Position numbers and translations under genes: made by a program
Notes under the pieces: model-generated
Seen by the model: the letters and a program-made list of their open reading frames with translations, nothing else
Told to the model about the DNA's origin: nothing
Database searches by the model: none
Part shown: positions 28,458-37,133 of the stretch, piece after piece
Layout: every line of letters begins with the position of its first letter
Position numbering within the stretch: the stretch's first letter is position 1
DNA from: Aeromonas australiensis
GTDB taxonomy: Bacteria; Pseudomonadota; Gammaproteobacteria; Enterobacterales; Aeromonadaceae
Reading direction: 5' to 3'
DNA: 64,000 nucleotides
Assembly: GCF_000819725.1 (NCBI RefSeq)
Contig: NZ_CDDH01000027.1
Coordinates: 1-64,000, forward strand

Positions 28458-29435
28458 ATGCGTTTCAACTATTCCGACCTCAATCCCGATCTCATCATGG
28501 ATGCGCTCGATCTCAGTGGCCTGCGGCTCGACTCCGGCCTTATCGAGCTCAACAGCTACGAAAACCGGGTCTATCAGTTTCAGGATGAGGATCGTCGCCG
28601 CTATGTGGTGAAGTTCTACCGTCCCGGCCGCTGGAGCCGGGCCCAGATCCTCGAGGAGCACGAGTTTGCCACCCGTCTCGCAGAGGCTGAGATCCCGGTT
28701 GCCGCACCGCTCGCCTTCGCGGGCGAGACCCTGCTGGAGCATGAGGGTTACCCCTTTGCCATCTGGCAGAGCGTTGGTGGCCGTCAGTTCGAGGTGGACA
28801 ACCTCGACCAGCTGGAGTGGGTGGGGCGTTTCCTCGGTCGCATTCATCAGATCGGTGCCAGCAAGCCGTTCCACCATCGGGTGCGGCTCGATGTGGAGAG
28901 CATGCTGCACGAACCGCGTCAGTTGCTGGCGTCCGGCGAATGGCTGCCAAGCGGGCTGGCGAAGCAATTCTTCGGGGTGCTGGATGAGCTGATCAAACAT
29001 GTCAGCGACGCCATGACCCTGGACGTGGCGCAGATCTCGCTACATGGGGACTGCCATCCGGGCAACATCCTGTGGCGTGACGGCCCCATGTTTGTTGATC
29101 TCGATGATTGCCGCACCGGCCCCGCGATTCAGGATCTCTGGATGATGCTGAGCGGCGAGCGCCACGAACAGCAGATCCAGCTCGACACTCTGCTGGCGGG
29201 CTACGAAGAGTTTATGGAATTCGACTCGCGGGAGCTGGCGCTGATCGAGCCGCTGCGGGCGATGCGCATCGTTCACTACATGGCGTGGCTGGCGCGGCGC
29301 TGGGAAGATCCCGCCTTCCCCCGTCACTTCCCCTGGTTCAATACCGATCACTACTGGCGCCAGCAGATCGCCACGCTCCATGACCAGCTGGAGGCACTCA
29401 AGGCGCCGCCGTTGAGCCTGATGCCAAACTGGTGA
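28458..29435 (+). CDS. srkA: SrkA stress-response Ser/Thr kinase
   Basis: The 325-residue protein (YihE/RdoA) has an aminoglycoside-phosphotransferase-like kinase fold. NSYENRVYQFQDED and VVKFYRPGRW (lysine for ATP) mark the N-lobe. LHGDCHPGNILW holds the catalytic aspartate near residue 196, and FVDLDD the metal-binding aspartate. In E. coli it counters cell death under stress and is co-transcribed with dsbA under Cpx control. dsbA is also next here. The ATG at 28458 has GGTGG nearby; an in-frame ATG at 28446 lacks a ribosome site but would match the longer E. coli N-terminus. Confidence 0.93.
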   Translation: MRFNYSDLNPDLIMDALDLSGLRLDSGLIELNSYENRVYQFQDEDRRRYVVKFYRPGRWSRAQILEEHEFATRLAEAEIPVAAPLAFAGETLLEHEGYPFAIWQSVGGRQFEVDNLDQLEWVGRFLGRIHQIGASKPFHHRVRLDVESMLHEPRQLLASGEWLPSGLAKQFFGVLDELIKHVSDAMTLDVAQISLHGDCHPGNILWRDGPMFVDLDDCRTGPAIQDLWMMLSGERHEQQIQLDTLLAGYEEFMEFDSRELALIEPLRAMRIVHYMAWLARRWEDPAFPRHFPWFNTDHYWRQQIATLHDQLEALKAPPLSLMPNW

Positions 29436-29572
29436 AATAGAAGGGATCTTGCGCGGCAAGGGGGACTCGATCTCCGGCCCTGACCATTGACGTCAGCATG
29501 GCGAAACAATAGGCTTGGCACTGCTTCGGTTCGCCGGGCGTGCCTCACAGTGATCCCTTAACAGGAAACATC

Positions 29573-30178
29573 ATGAAAAAAATCCTATTTTTCCTTGCTG
29601 CCATGCTGATGATCCCCATGGTTCACGCCGCCCCCGAGTTCAAGGAAGGCGTCAACTACGATGTGGTCAAGCAGACTGGTACCGCCCAGCCGGAAGTGAT
29701 GGAGTTCTTCTCCTACTACTGCCCGCACTGCGCCACCTTCGAACCCATCGTTGACCAGCTCAAGATTGCGCTGCCGGAAGGGGTCCCATTCAAGAAGAAC
29801 CCGGTAAACTTCATGGGCGGCGAAATGGGCCCGGAGATGCAGCGCGCCTATGCCGTTGCTCACCTGCTGAATGCCGAAGCCAAGCTGAATCCGGCTATTT
29901 TCAGCAAGATGCAACAGCGCCAGTACCCGACCAGCCGTGACGATGTCAGGGCCATTTTTGTGGCCAACGGCGTGTCGGCCGAAGAGTTCGACGGTGCCGT
30001 CGACAGCTTCGCCGTCTCCGGCATGGTCTCCCAGTTCGATCGCAACATGCAGAGCTACAACATTCGTGGTGTGCCGGCCTTCCTGGTGAACGGCAAGTAC
30101 ATGGTGAAGATTGAATCCATCACCTCTCAAGAGCAGTTCAACAAGCTGGTGCAGTTCCTGCTGGCCAAGAAAGACTGA
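29573..30178 (+). CDS. dsbA: DsbA thiol:disulfide oxidoreductase
   Basis: The 201-residue periplasmic oxidant introduces disulfide bonds into exported proteins and is reoxidised by DsbB. A signal peptide (about residues 1-19, ending MVHA) precedes the mature protein. The active site CPHC lies at 50-53, and the cis-proline loop is in RGVPAFLVNG. ACAGGAA precedes the ATG. It follows srkA by 137 bases and ends at a strong terminator. Confidence 0.97.
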   Translation: MKKILFFLAAMLMIPMVHAAPEFKEGVNYDVVKQTGTAQPEVMEFFSYYCPHCATFEPIVDQLKIALPEGVPFKKNPVNFMGGEMGPEMQRAYAVAHLLNAEAKLNPAIFSKMQQRQYPTSRDDVRAIFVANGVSAEEFDGAVDSFAVSGMVSQFDRNMQSYNIRGVPAFLVNGKYMVKIESITSQEQFNKLVQFLLAKKD

Positions 30179-30195
30179 TATCGTTTGAGTCGATA

Positions 30196-30230
30196 AAAAA
30201 AGCCCGCCGGTGCGAACCGGCGGGCTTTTT
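30196..30230. terminator. bidirectional terminator, dsbA / pncB
   Basis: A long perfect stem (AAAAAGCCCGCCGGT) with tetraloop GCGA and A/T runs on both sides lies between convergent dsbA and pncB. Confidence 0.9.
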
Positions 30231-30251
30231 GTTTTCTGGCGCTCGGGAAGA

Positions 30252-31430
30252 TCAGACCCCGACGTGGAATGCCTGTTTGAGGTTGCGGATAAACTCTGCA
30301 TCCCGACAAAGGGTCTTGCCCGGGCTGTCGGAGATCTTGGCGACCGGGCCGCCGTTGCACTCGATCAGTTTGAAGACGATGTTCATCGGGCTGACACCGG
30401 GCAGATCGCAGGTGAGCTTGGTGCCAATGCCGAAGCTGGTGTTGATGCGGCCACGGAAGTGACGGAACAGCTGCACCGCCTTGTCGAGGTTGAGCCCATC
30501 GGAGAAGACCAGGGTCTTGTCGGTGGGGTCGATGCCGAGCCGCTGATAGTGGCTGATGGCCTTCTCGCCCCACACCACGGGATCGCCGGAGTCGTGGCGC
30601 AAGCCCTGATAGCTGCTGGCCAGCTCGAAGTCGAAGTCCCGCAGGAAGGCATCCATGGTGATGCAGTCGGTCAGGGCGATACCGAGATGGTCGGTAAACT
30701 CGTCCAGCCAGCTAGTGAGGGCGGCGCGCTGGCTGTGCTCCAGCGGGAAGCCGAGCTGCTGGTGGGCCTGGAACCACTCATGGGCCTGGGTGCCGACCGC
30801 GGGCAGCTTGTACTTCTGGGCCAGCATGTAGTTGCTGGTGCCGCGAAACGCCGGCAGCCGCTCCTTGAGGCGACCCACCACCGCATCCTGTACCGCGTGA
30901 GAGAAGCGGCGGCGGGTGCCGAAGTCGATGAGGTTGAACTCGCTCATCTCGTCGCAGCTCAGCTCCCGCTCCAGCTTGTCGATCTTCTGATCGAGCCGCT
31001 CCAGCGCGTGGCTGACGCCGAACTGGGGGTAGCGGAAGCGGTTGCGCATCTCGCTGATAATGGCGAGCACCGGGATCTCCCACAGGATCACATCCTGCCA
31101 GGGCCCCTCGACTCGCACATTGATGCGGCCATCCTGCTCGAACACTTTAAGCAGCGAGGTATCGAGCGGTTTGCGGCGCAGGTGGTCGAGGTAGTCAGGG
31201 GTGAAGAAGGGACGCTCGGCCAGAAAATCGAGCTCTGGCTTGGTCAGCCGCAGGGAGCCGGCGAGGCGCAGTTGCTCCTCGATCTGCCCCATCATGGGCA
31301 GCAGGTCCTCTTCGTTGCGGCTGTGAAACTCGGCTACCACCTCGGCATCCGGATAGCGATGGAACACCGCCTGCTGCATATGCAGTTTGTAGGCATCGGT
31401 GTCGAGCAGGCTGGTAAGAATCGGTGGCAT
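30252..31430 (-). CDS. pncB: nicotinate phosphoribosyltransferase
   Basis: The 392-residue enzyme converts nicotinate and PRPP to nicotinate mononucleotide in NAD salvage. Visible signatures are LLDTDAYKLHMQQAV at the start, FGTRRRFS near residue 165 (the phosphorylated histidine follows in related enzymes), GLRHDSGDP near 285 and SFGIGTKLTCD near 345. The start ATG (31430) stands one base after the pncA stop, so it is translated by coupling from pncA. The pair supplies NAD from nicotinamide and is likely repressed by the divergent NrtR. Confidence 0.95.
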   Translation of the reverse strand: MPPILTSLLDTDAYKLHMQQAVFHRYPDAEVVAEFHSRNEEDLLPMMGQIEEQLRLAGSLRLTKPELDFLAERPFFTPDYLDHLRRKPLDTSLLKVFEQDGRINVRVEGPWQDVILWEIPVLAIISEMRNRFRYPQFGVSHALERLDQKIDKLERELSCDEMSEFNLIDFGTRRRFSHAVQDAVVGRLKERLPAFRGTSNYMLAQKYKLPAVGTQAHEWFQAHQQLGFPLEHSQRAALTSWLDEFTDHLGIALTDCITMDAFLRDFDFELASSYQGLRHDSGDPVVWGEKAISHYQRLGIDPTDKTLVFSDGLNLDKAVQLFRHFRGRINTSFGIGTKLTCDLPGVSPMNIVFKLIECNGGPVAKISDSPGKTLCRDAEFIRNLKQAFHVGV

Positions 31431-31431
31431 A

Positions 31432-32067
31432 TCAGGCGTCCAGCAGGCGTTGTACATCGTTCAGGGTCTGGGCCAGTTCGGCCCCTGCCTCGATCATCTG
31501 GGTGTGGGCGCTGGCAACCGTCGCGGGGGCGATGCCACGGCAGGCATCGAGATGGACGATCACCCGGAAACCGGCGCGACGCAGTTGCAGCACGCTGGTT
31601 TTGACACAGTAGTCGGTGGCGAGGCCGCCGACCAGTACGGTATCGACCTTGCGGGCTTGCAGGAATTCGATGAGTCCGGTACTGCGCCGTTCGGCGAGAT
31701 CGTGGAAGCAGGTGCCGTAGGGATGGAGATCCGGCTCGACCCCTTTCCAGACGAAGAAGTCATAGTCGATGGGGGCGGGCAGGCCGTCGAGCAGCTCGAA
31801 GCCTTTGCTGCCCGGCACGCAGTGCACCGGCCAGGTGAGGTCGGCGTTGGGCAGATCCAGCGGCAGCAGCATGCCTGCGGGGTCAGAGACGGCCCAGTCC
31901 GCGTTGGCAGGGTGAGCGTCTTTGCTGCCGATCCGCAGCGTGGCGAGGGTGGCCTGAGCGTTTAGCGCAGCCACAATATCATCACCGCCCGCAACGGGCA
32001 GTTCGTTCGGGCAGAGGGGGGTAAAGCCCTTCTGCGCATCAATATCCAGGCTGGCGACGGTTCCCAT
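31432..32067 (-). CDS. pncA: nicotinamidase
   Basis: The 211-residue isochorismatase-fold enzyme deamidates nicotinamide to nicotinate. The catalytic triad can be placed as the aspartate in SLDIDAQKGF, the lysine in VWKGVEPD and the cysteine in GLATDYCVKTS; the metal site lies around SKDAHPAN. The ATG at 32067 follows AGGAG by seven bases; an ATG five codons earlier lacks such a site. It is first in the pncA-pncB unit and shares its upstream region with nrtR. Confidence 0.93.
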   Translation of the reverse strand: MGTVASLDIDAQKGFTPLCPNELPVAGGDDIVAALNAQATLATLRIGSKDAHPANADWAVSDPAGMLLPLDLPNADLTWPVHCVPGSKGFELLDGLPAPIDYDFFVWKGVEPDLHPYGTCFHDLAERRSTGLIEFLQARKVDTVLVGGLATDYCVKTSVLQLRRAGFRVIVHLDACRGIAPATVASAHTQMIEAGAELAQTLNDVQRLLDA

Positions 32068-32093
32068 GATTGGCTCCTGCACATACTATTCGT

Positions 32094-32108
32094 GTGATAT
32101 TATCTACC
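32094..32108. promoter_or_regulatory. possible NrtR operator between pncA and nrtR
   Basis: The short divergent region holds a partial dyad centred on GATATTATC (32096-32104) with flanking TGT and TAC. NrtR usually controls pnc genes from such a site. I cannot confirm the consensus for this group. Confidence 0.3.
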
Positions 32109-32141
32109 AAACATTAATGGAAGGCGAGCAGGGCGATCGGC

Positions 32142-32792
32142 ATGCTGAGAATGAGTCTTGATATGGTGGTGCTGCGGTTGCGTGACGAGCGGCTCGAACT
32201 GCTGCTCGAGACCCGTGATCGCCCCCCTTTTGCCCACTGTTGGCAACTGCCAGCGCTGCGTATCGACGAGACCCGGGATCGGGATCTGGATGCCGCCCAG
32301 CGCCGCCTGCTGGCGGAGTGGGGGCTCGGTCACTGCTATAGCGAGCAGGTCTGCACCCTCGGCAATCTGGAGCGGGACCCCCGCGGCTGGTCCACGACCC
32401 TGGTCTATCTCTGTCTGGTGGATCCGGAAGTGGAGGTGATCCACGGCTGCTGGCATCCGCTCGCCAACCTGCCGGGGCTGAGCCTCGCCTTCGACCATGT
32501 TCAGCTCATCGCCAAGGGGTTGGAGCGGCTGCGGATCAAGAGCCGCTACAGCACCTTGCCGCTGCAACTGCTGGGGCCCGAGTTCACCCTATCCGAGGTG
32601 CAGCGCGCCTTCGAAATCATCCTGCAAACACCCATGAATACGGCGGCATTTCGCAAGCGGATCCATCGCGCCGATATTCTGGTGGATACCGGCCGTAAAC
32701 GTACCGGCAAACAGCGCCCGGCCATTCTCTACCGGCTGGAGAGCCCCTGCTGCGTGATGTTCGATCAGGTGATGCATGGAGCGGAAGCGTGA
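32142..32792 (+). CDS. nrtR: NrtR, Nudix-related repressor of NAD metabolism
   Basis: The 216-residue protein has an N-terminal Nudix-like domain (about 1-140) whose Nudix box is degenerate (AQRRLLAEWGL), as expected of a sensor rather than an enzyme. A C-terminal winged helix follows (LSEVQRAFEIILQTPMNTAAFRKRI near 150-180). It diverges from pncA-pncB across about 74 bases, matching the known NrtR regulon layout. ATG 32142 or 32154 may be the true start. Its stop overlaps a GTG that opens a truncated DUF523-like frame. Confidence 0.88.
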   Translation: MLRMSLDMVVLRLRDERLELLLETRDRPPFAHCWQLPALRIDETRDRDLDAAQRRLLAEWGLGHCYSEQVCTLGNLERDPRGWSTTLVYLCLVDPEVEVIHGCWHPLANLPGLSLAFDHVQLIAKGLERLRIKSRYSTLPLQLLGPEFTLSEVQRAFEIILQTPMNTAAFRKRIHRADILVDTGRKRTGKQRPAILYRLESPCCVMFDQVMHGAEA

Positions 32793-32893
32793 GTGCGAAT
32801 CCCGTTCGTGTGCTGGTCAGCGCCTGTCTGCTGGGTCTATGTTCGTTGCATTACGATGGCCCAGGTTTTAGCCAGTGGGGGAGCAAAGCATGA
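32789..32893 (+). pseudogene. truncated duplicate of the DUF523 N-terminus
   Basis: A 34-codon frame from GTG overlaps the nrtR stop (GTGA) and ends in an ATGA overlap with the intact DUF523 gene. It encodes PVRVLVSACLLG and, six residues later, YDG. This parallels HKVLVSACLLG and YDG in the gene downstream, after which similarity is lost. It is best read as a decayed partial tandem copy that still bridges the two genes translationally. It could be expressed as a small peptide. Confidence 0.6.
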
Positions 32894-33384
32894 GTGAGAG
32901 CAGCGTGCACAAGGTGCTGGTGAGTGCCTGCCTGCTGGGTCAGCCGGTGCGTTACGACGGTAAGAGCAAGGGGATCGTCAGCGACTGGCTGAGTGCGCTG
33001 GGAGCCGAAGGACGGGCGCTGGCCTTCTGCCCCGAAGTGGCGGGCGGTTTGCCGACCCCACGCCCCCCTGCCGAGCGACAGGGCGAGCGCGTAGTGACGG
33101 CGAGCGGGATGGATGTGACCGCCGAGTTTGATCGCGGCGCCAAGCTGACCCTCGCGCTCTGTCAGGCGCAGGGCATTCGCTTCGCCTTGCTGAAAGAGGG
33201 GAGCCCCTCATGTGGCAGCGGCCGTATCTATAACGGCCGCTTCGAAGGTGTTTCTGTGGCGGGCGAGGGCAAGACCACTGCTCTGCTGCGCCGCCACGGG
33301 ATTGCAGTCTTTTCCGAAGATCAGTTGGCCGAGTTGGCCTCGGCACTCTCTTCGGGTTCGATGGCAACTGACCGCGATCCCTGA
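32890..33384 (+). CDS. DUF523 family protein
   Basis: The 164-residue protein of the DUF523 family has conserved cysteines in SACLLG near residue 13, FCPEVAGGLPTPRPP near 50 and LKEGSPSCGSGRIYNG near 105. The biochemical function is not established; the cysteine pattern suggests metal binding. GGGGGAG lies before ATG 32890. Its last 64 bases overlap the 3' end of the convergent acyltransferase gene on the other strand. Confidence 0.85.
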   Translation: MSESSVHKVLVSACLLGQPVRYDGKSKGIVSDWLSALGAEGRALAFCPEVAGGLPTPRPPAERQGERVVTASGMDVTAEFDRGAKLTLALCQAQGIRFALLKEGSPSCGSGRIYNGRFEGVSVAGEGKTTALLRRHGIAVFSEDQLAELASALSSGSMATDRDP

Positions 33385-34274
33385 ATGCTCCGCCACCCCT
33401 CCAGCACCTCGTCCTTCTCCTGCCAGCGCTGGTTTAGCCACGCCTGAAAACCGCGCTTGAACTGCTTGTCGTTGAAGTAATCCCCGATAAGCTGCTCATC
33501 GATCGGCAACTCCTCAATCCGCACCTGAATGCGTTTTACCCGTCCCATCAGGAAGTCCCTGAACGGAGTCTCGGTGTTGTCCGGATAGCGGATGGTGACG
33601 TTGATCAGGCTGTCAAACTGCTCCCCCATGGCTGCCAGCGTAAAGGCCAGCCCCGCCGCCTTGGGCGGCATCAGATGGCGGTAGCGAGAGCGGGCCGCAT
33701 CCCGTTTCTGCTCGGTGAAGCGGGTCCCTTCCACGAAGTTGATGACAGTGGTGGGGATGTGGCGAAACTTCTCGCAGGCATTGCGGGTGGTTTCTATATC
33801 TTTGCCGCGCAGGTGCGGATTTCTTAACAGAAATTCTCGCGAATAACGGCGCATAAAGGGCATATCCAGCCCCCAGCAGGCCAGCCCCAGCAGCGGGATG
33901 TAGATAAGCTCATGCTTCATAAAGAACTTGGGCACCGGCAGCCGATCCCGGAACAGGTGGCCGAGCACCACGATATCGGTCCAGCTCATATGGTTGCTGA
34001 TGATGAGATACCAGCCATCCTTGCGCAGCTTGGTATTGTCCTCCACCTGCCAGTCAATGCGGGTGGTGAGGCGGATTACCAGCGCATTGCAGGCCAGCCA
34101 CAGTCGCATGAAGCGGTTGTTGAGGCGGCTGCAGGCGCGGCTAAAGGCCGGGATCGGCAGCAACAGTTTGGCCAGCGACACCAGCAGGATCAAGCTGGCG
34201 CACAAGGCGGTGAAAAGGATGGTCAGGCCCGCGCTGATGATCAGCACCAGCGGGCCGGGAAGCAGGGATAGCAT
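33321..34274 (-). CDS. PlsC-type acyltransferase, second of a tandem pair
   Basis: The 317-residue membrane-associated acyltransferase has hydrophobic N-terminal segments (about 5-45) and the HxxxxD catalytic motif NHMSWTDI near residue 93. The substrate-binding FVEGTRFT lies near 180. This is the lysophosphatidate-acyltransferase fold of the YihG type, which remodels phospholipid acyl chains. It lies six bases downstream of a paralogue and shares MRRYSREFL, LRGKDIETTR and CEKFRHIP segments with it, so the pair arose by duplication. The C-terminal 21 codons overlap DUF523 on the opposite strand, and the tail (EPEESAEANSAN) is acidic and poorly conserved. Confidence 0.85.
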   Translation of the reverse strand: MLSLLPGPLVLIISAGLTILFTALCASLILLVSLAKLLLPIPAFSRACSRLNNRFMRLWLACNALVIRLTTRIDWQVEDNTKLRKDGWYLIISNHMSWTDIVVLGHLFRDRLPVPKFFMKHELIYIPLLGLACWGLDMPFMRRYSREFLLRNPHLRGKDIETTRNACEKFRHIPTTVINFVEGTRFTEQKRDAARSRYRHLMPPKAAGLAFTLAAMGEQFDSLINVTIRYPDNTETPFRDFLMGRVKRIQVRIEELPIDEQLIGDYFNDKQFKRGFQAWLNQRWQEKDEVLEGWRSIQGSRSVAIEPEESAEANSAN

Positions 34275-34280
34275 GAATGT

Positions 34281-35180
34281 TTACTGCGCCTTGGTTGCCA
34301 GCAGCTGGCTCAGGGTCTGGTCCTTTTCGTGCCAGATCCCGTTCAACCACTGTTGAAACTCTTGTTGGAATTCGGGGTCATTGAAGTAATCCCCCACCAG
34401 CTTGCGGTCGATCGGCAAATAGCGGACCTGAACCTTGATTTGCCCGACCCGGCCGCACATGAAGTCCCAGTAACTGGGAATGCCCTCTGGATAGGCGATG
34501 GTGACATCCACCAGTTGCTGCAACTGGTCGCCCATGGCCGCCAGGGTAAAGGCGATGCCCCCTGCTTTCGGGTGGAGCAGGTGACGATAGGGGGCTCCCT
34601 GTTTCTGATGTTTGCCCTTGGTAAAGCGGGTGCCTTCGACGAAGTTCATCACACTCACCGGAATGTGGCGGAACCTGGCACAGGCTTTACGGGTTGTTTC
34701 TATGTCTTTTCCCTTCAGATGGGGATGCTTTTCCAGAAATTTTCTGGAATAGCGTCGCATGAAGGGAAAATCGAGCGCCCACCATGCCAGACCGAGAAAA
34801 GGTACCCAAATCAGCTCTTTCTTGAGGAAAAACTTCAAGAAGGGGATTTTTTGGTTAAAAACCCGCTGCAGTACCAGTATGTCGACCCAGGATTGATGGT
34901 TGGCAATCACCATATACCACTCATTCCGGCGTCCTTTGTCCACTCCGACCACCTCGAAAGGGGTTTTGATGATGGTTTTCTGGACCAGATTGTTAAAACC
35001 GATCCAGCAGCTGGCGCAGCCATCCAGCAGCGCGTTGCAGAGGGTGCGCCAACCCTTGAGGGGCAGCAGCAGCTTGAGCAGACCAAGCGAAAGAATGGGA
35101 GCAAACCAGAACAGGGTATTGAGAAAATAGAGCAGGGTGGAGAGGCTGCCGCGCAGTCGCTCTGTCAGCTTGTTGGGCAT
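34281..35180 (-). CDS. yihG: YihG-type PlsC acyltransferase, first of a tandem pair
   Basis: The 299-residue inner-membrane acyltransferase has an N-terminal hydrophobic region (about 15-45), catalytic NHQSWVDI near residue 93 and FVEGTRFTKGK near 180. The length and motifs fit E. coli YihG, a phospholipid acyl-chain remodelling enzyme. The gene lies near srkA-dsbA as yihG does in E. coli. The downstream paralogue follows after six bases, so both are made from one transcript. Which of the two is the orthologue is uncertain. Confidence 0.82.
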   Translation of the reverse strand: MPNKLTERLRGSLSTLLYFLNTLFWFAPILSLGLLKLLLPLKGWRTLCNALLDGCASCWIGFNNLVQKTIIKTPFEVVGVDKGRRNEWYMVIANHQSWVDILVLQRVFNQKIPFLKFFLKKELIWVPFLGLAWWALDFPFMRRYSRKFLEKHPHLKGKDIETTRKACARFRHIPVSVMNFVEGTRFTKGKHQKQGAPYRHLLHPKAGGIAFTLAAMGDQLQQLVDVTIAYPEGIPSYWDFMCGRVGQIKVQVRYLPIDRKLVGDYFNDPEFQQEFQQWLNGIWHEKDQTLSQLLATKAQ

Positions 35181-35291
35181 GGGTCGGGTCCGTCTTGCTG
35201 TCGATAAAGGGCCATCAAGTGGTCAGATCTCTGGTCATAGTATCAGCCGATGGCGTGTGAAACCATGCCGGGGTCACTATGAATCCCTTTC

Positions 35292-36806
35292 TCACCCGCT
35301 ACGCAGCCGTGACAGCAGTCTATCCATAGCGCGATAACCGAGTGCCTCGATCAGATGCTCCTTGCCGATGGCCGGGCAGCCTGCCAGATCGGCGATGGTG
35401 CGCGACACCCGCAAAATACGGTGCCAGGCCCGGATACTGAGCCCCAGCTTCTGGATGGCATTCTCCAAAAATTCGGCATCTTGCGGTGATAGTCGGCAAA
35501 TATCCTCTATCTCGCGGCTATCCAGCAGGTTGTTAAGTTTGCCGTTGCGACCGAGCATACGCTCTCGTGCCGCCAGTACCCGATCGCGGATCTGCTGACT
35601 CGGCTCCCCCCGCTCCGCTTTTCCGGTCAGGCTCCCCTTGGGCAGCAGGGGTACCTCCACCGTCAGGTCGAAGCGGTCGAGAAAGGGGCCGGAGAGTTTG
35701 CCGAGGTAGCGCAGGATCTGGTCCGGGCTGGAGCGGGTCTGGCCGTCGCCATAGTGGCCGCAGGGGCTGGGATTCATGGCGCCGACCAGCTGGAAGCGGG
35801 CGGGAAAATCGACCTGACGGGCGGCCCGGCTGATGGTGATGTGCCCCGTCTCCAGCGGTTCGCGCAGTGAGTCGAGCACCTTGCGCTCGAATTCGGGTAG
35901 CTCGTCGAGAAAAAGCACCCCGTTGTGGGCCAGCGATATTTCGCCGGGCCGCGGGTGGCTGCCACCGCCCACCAACGCCACCGCCGAGGCGCTGTGGTGT
36001 GGCGTGCGATAGGGTCTGTGGTGCCAGTGACCGGCGCGCGGAGTGAGGCCGCCGATGGAGTGGATGGCTGCGGTCTGCTGCGCCTCCTGTTCGCTAAGGG
36101 GCGGCAAGATGCCGGGCAATCGGCTCGCCAGCATGCTCTTGCCGGTACCGGGTGGGCCGATGAACAGCAGGTTGTGGCTGCCGGCGGCGGCGATCTCCAG
36201 CGCCCGCTTGGCCTGTGACTGGCCGATCACATCCTGCAGGTCCGGCACATCGGGCAGGGCATCCGTGGTCTGGGGATCCGGCAGCGGCAGCTCGTACTGG
36301 CCTGCCAGCCAGGCTGTGACGGCTAGCAACTGGTGGGCGGTGCGCACCTCTGCATCCTGAATGAGAGAGGCTTCTGGGCCGTTTTCTCGCGGTACCAGCA
36401 GAGTGCGCCCCGCATCCCGGCAGGCGAGCACGGCAGGCAGCACCCCGAGCACGGGACGAATCTCGCCGGTCAGAGCCAACTCCCCCAAAAATTCATGATT
36501 GAGCAGGTATTTTGCCGGTATCTGCTTGGAAGCGGCGAGAATGCCGATAGCGATGGCCAGATCGAAGCGGCCCCCCTCCTTGGGCAGGTCGGCGGGGGCG
36601 AGATTGACCGTGATGTGTTTGCTCGGGAACTCGAAGTTGCCGTTGAGCAAGGCGCTGCGCACCCGATCCCGCGACTCTTTCACCGAGGTTTCCGGCAGGC
36701 CGACCATGTTGAAGGCGGGCAGGCCGTTGGAGAGGTGAACTTCCACTGTAACTTGCGGGGCCGCGATCCCGAGGCTGGCACGGCTATAAACCACAGCTAA
36801 TGACAT
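35292..36806 (-). CDS. comM: ComM/YifB Mg-chelatase-like AAA+ helicase
   Basis: The 504-residue protein has an N-terminal Lon-like fold (about 1-160), then an AAA+ domain with Walker A GPPGTGKS near 218 and Walker B FLDELPEF near 300. A C-terminal Mg-chelatase-type domain (about 390-500) follows. ComM is a hexameric branch-migration helicase that helps integrate transforming DNA in Vibrio. It diverges from the ilv operon, as yifB does in enterobacteria. The length is normal and the gene intact. Confidence 0.95.
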   Translation of the reverse strand: MSLAVVYSRASLGIAAPQVTVEVHLSNGLPAFNMVGLPETSVKESRDRVRSALLNGNFEFPSKHITVNLAPADLPKEGGRFDLAIAIGILAASKQIPAKYLLNHEFLGELALTGEIRPVLGVLPAVLACRDAGRTLLVPRENGPEASLIQDAEVRTAHQLLAVTAWLAGQYELPLPDPQTTDALPDVPDLQDVIGQSQAKRALEIAAAGSHNLLFIGPPGTGKSMLASRLPGILPPLSEQEAQQTAAIHSIGGLTPRAGHWHHRPYRTPHHSASAVALVGGGSHPRPGEISLAHNGVLFLDELPEFERKVLDSLREPLETGHITISRAARQVDFPARFQLVGAMNPSPCGHYGDGQTRSSPDQILRYLGKLSGPFLDRFDLTVEVPLLPKGSLTGKAERGEPSQQIRDRVLAARERMLGRNGKLNNLLDSREIEDICRLSPQDAEFLENAIQKLGLSIRAWHRILRVSRTIADLAGCPAIGKEHLIEALGYRAMDRLLSRLRSG

Positions 36807-36920
36807 AAATCCCGTCCTTGAGTTGATATATGTTCTGACTAACTGCTTTTTGTTGGTTTTTTATTCCAGAGTTCTGGCTGGGGAATAGCCAAAATCAGTG
36901 GGTTGTCATAGAAAAAAGTC

Positions 36921-36949
36921 TTGCCCAATAAAAAACACCGTGCTAGTTC
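36921..36949 (+). promoter_or_regulatory. possible ilv operon promoter
   Basis: A -35 TTGCCC and an extended -10-like TGCTAGTTC are 17 bases apart, about 57 bases before the leader-peptide ATG. The -10 match is weak. Confidence 0.35.
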
Positions 36950-37005
36950 TAATAGCCATTCGCGGTAGAAACCGCCCCAATTTCACAGGATTTCCGGTTG
37001 TAACT

Positions 37006-37104
37006 ATGAACATGGCCTCCCGTTTCGTCAGCATTATTGTGGTCCTAGTGGTGATTATTATCTCACCGCTCGGGGCTCGTTTAGCTGCACGGAACAAGGG
37101 ATAG
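37006..37104 (+). CDS. ilvL: ilv operon leader peptide
   Basis: A 32-codon frame encodes a peptide with the run [11 protein letters not shown], dense in the three amino acids the operon makes or branches to. It ends in [13 protein letters not shown], which parallels the PPCGAALGRGKA end of the E. coli leader. Stalling of the ribosome at Ile, Val or Leu codons would prevent the downstream terminator from forming. An attenuator hairpin follows 30 bases after the stop. A second ATG two codons in could also start it; the ribosome site is weak. Confidence 0.85.
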   Translation: MNMASRFVSIIVVLVVIIISPLGARLAARNKG

Positions 37105-37133
37105 ACCCACCACCGGACAGAACGAAACAAGCG

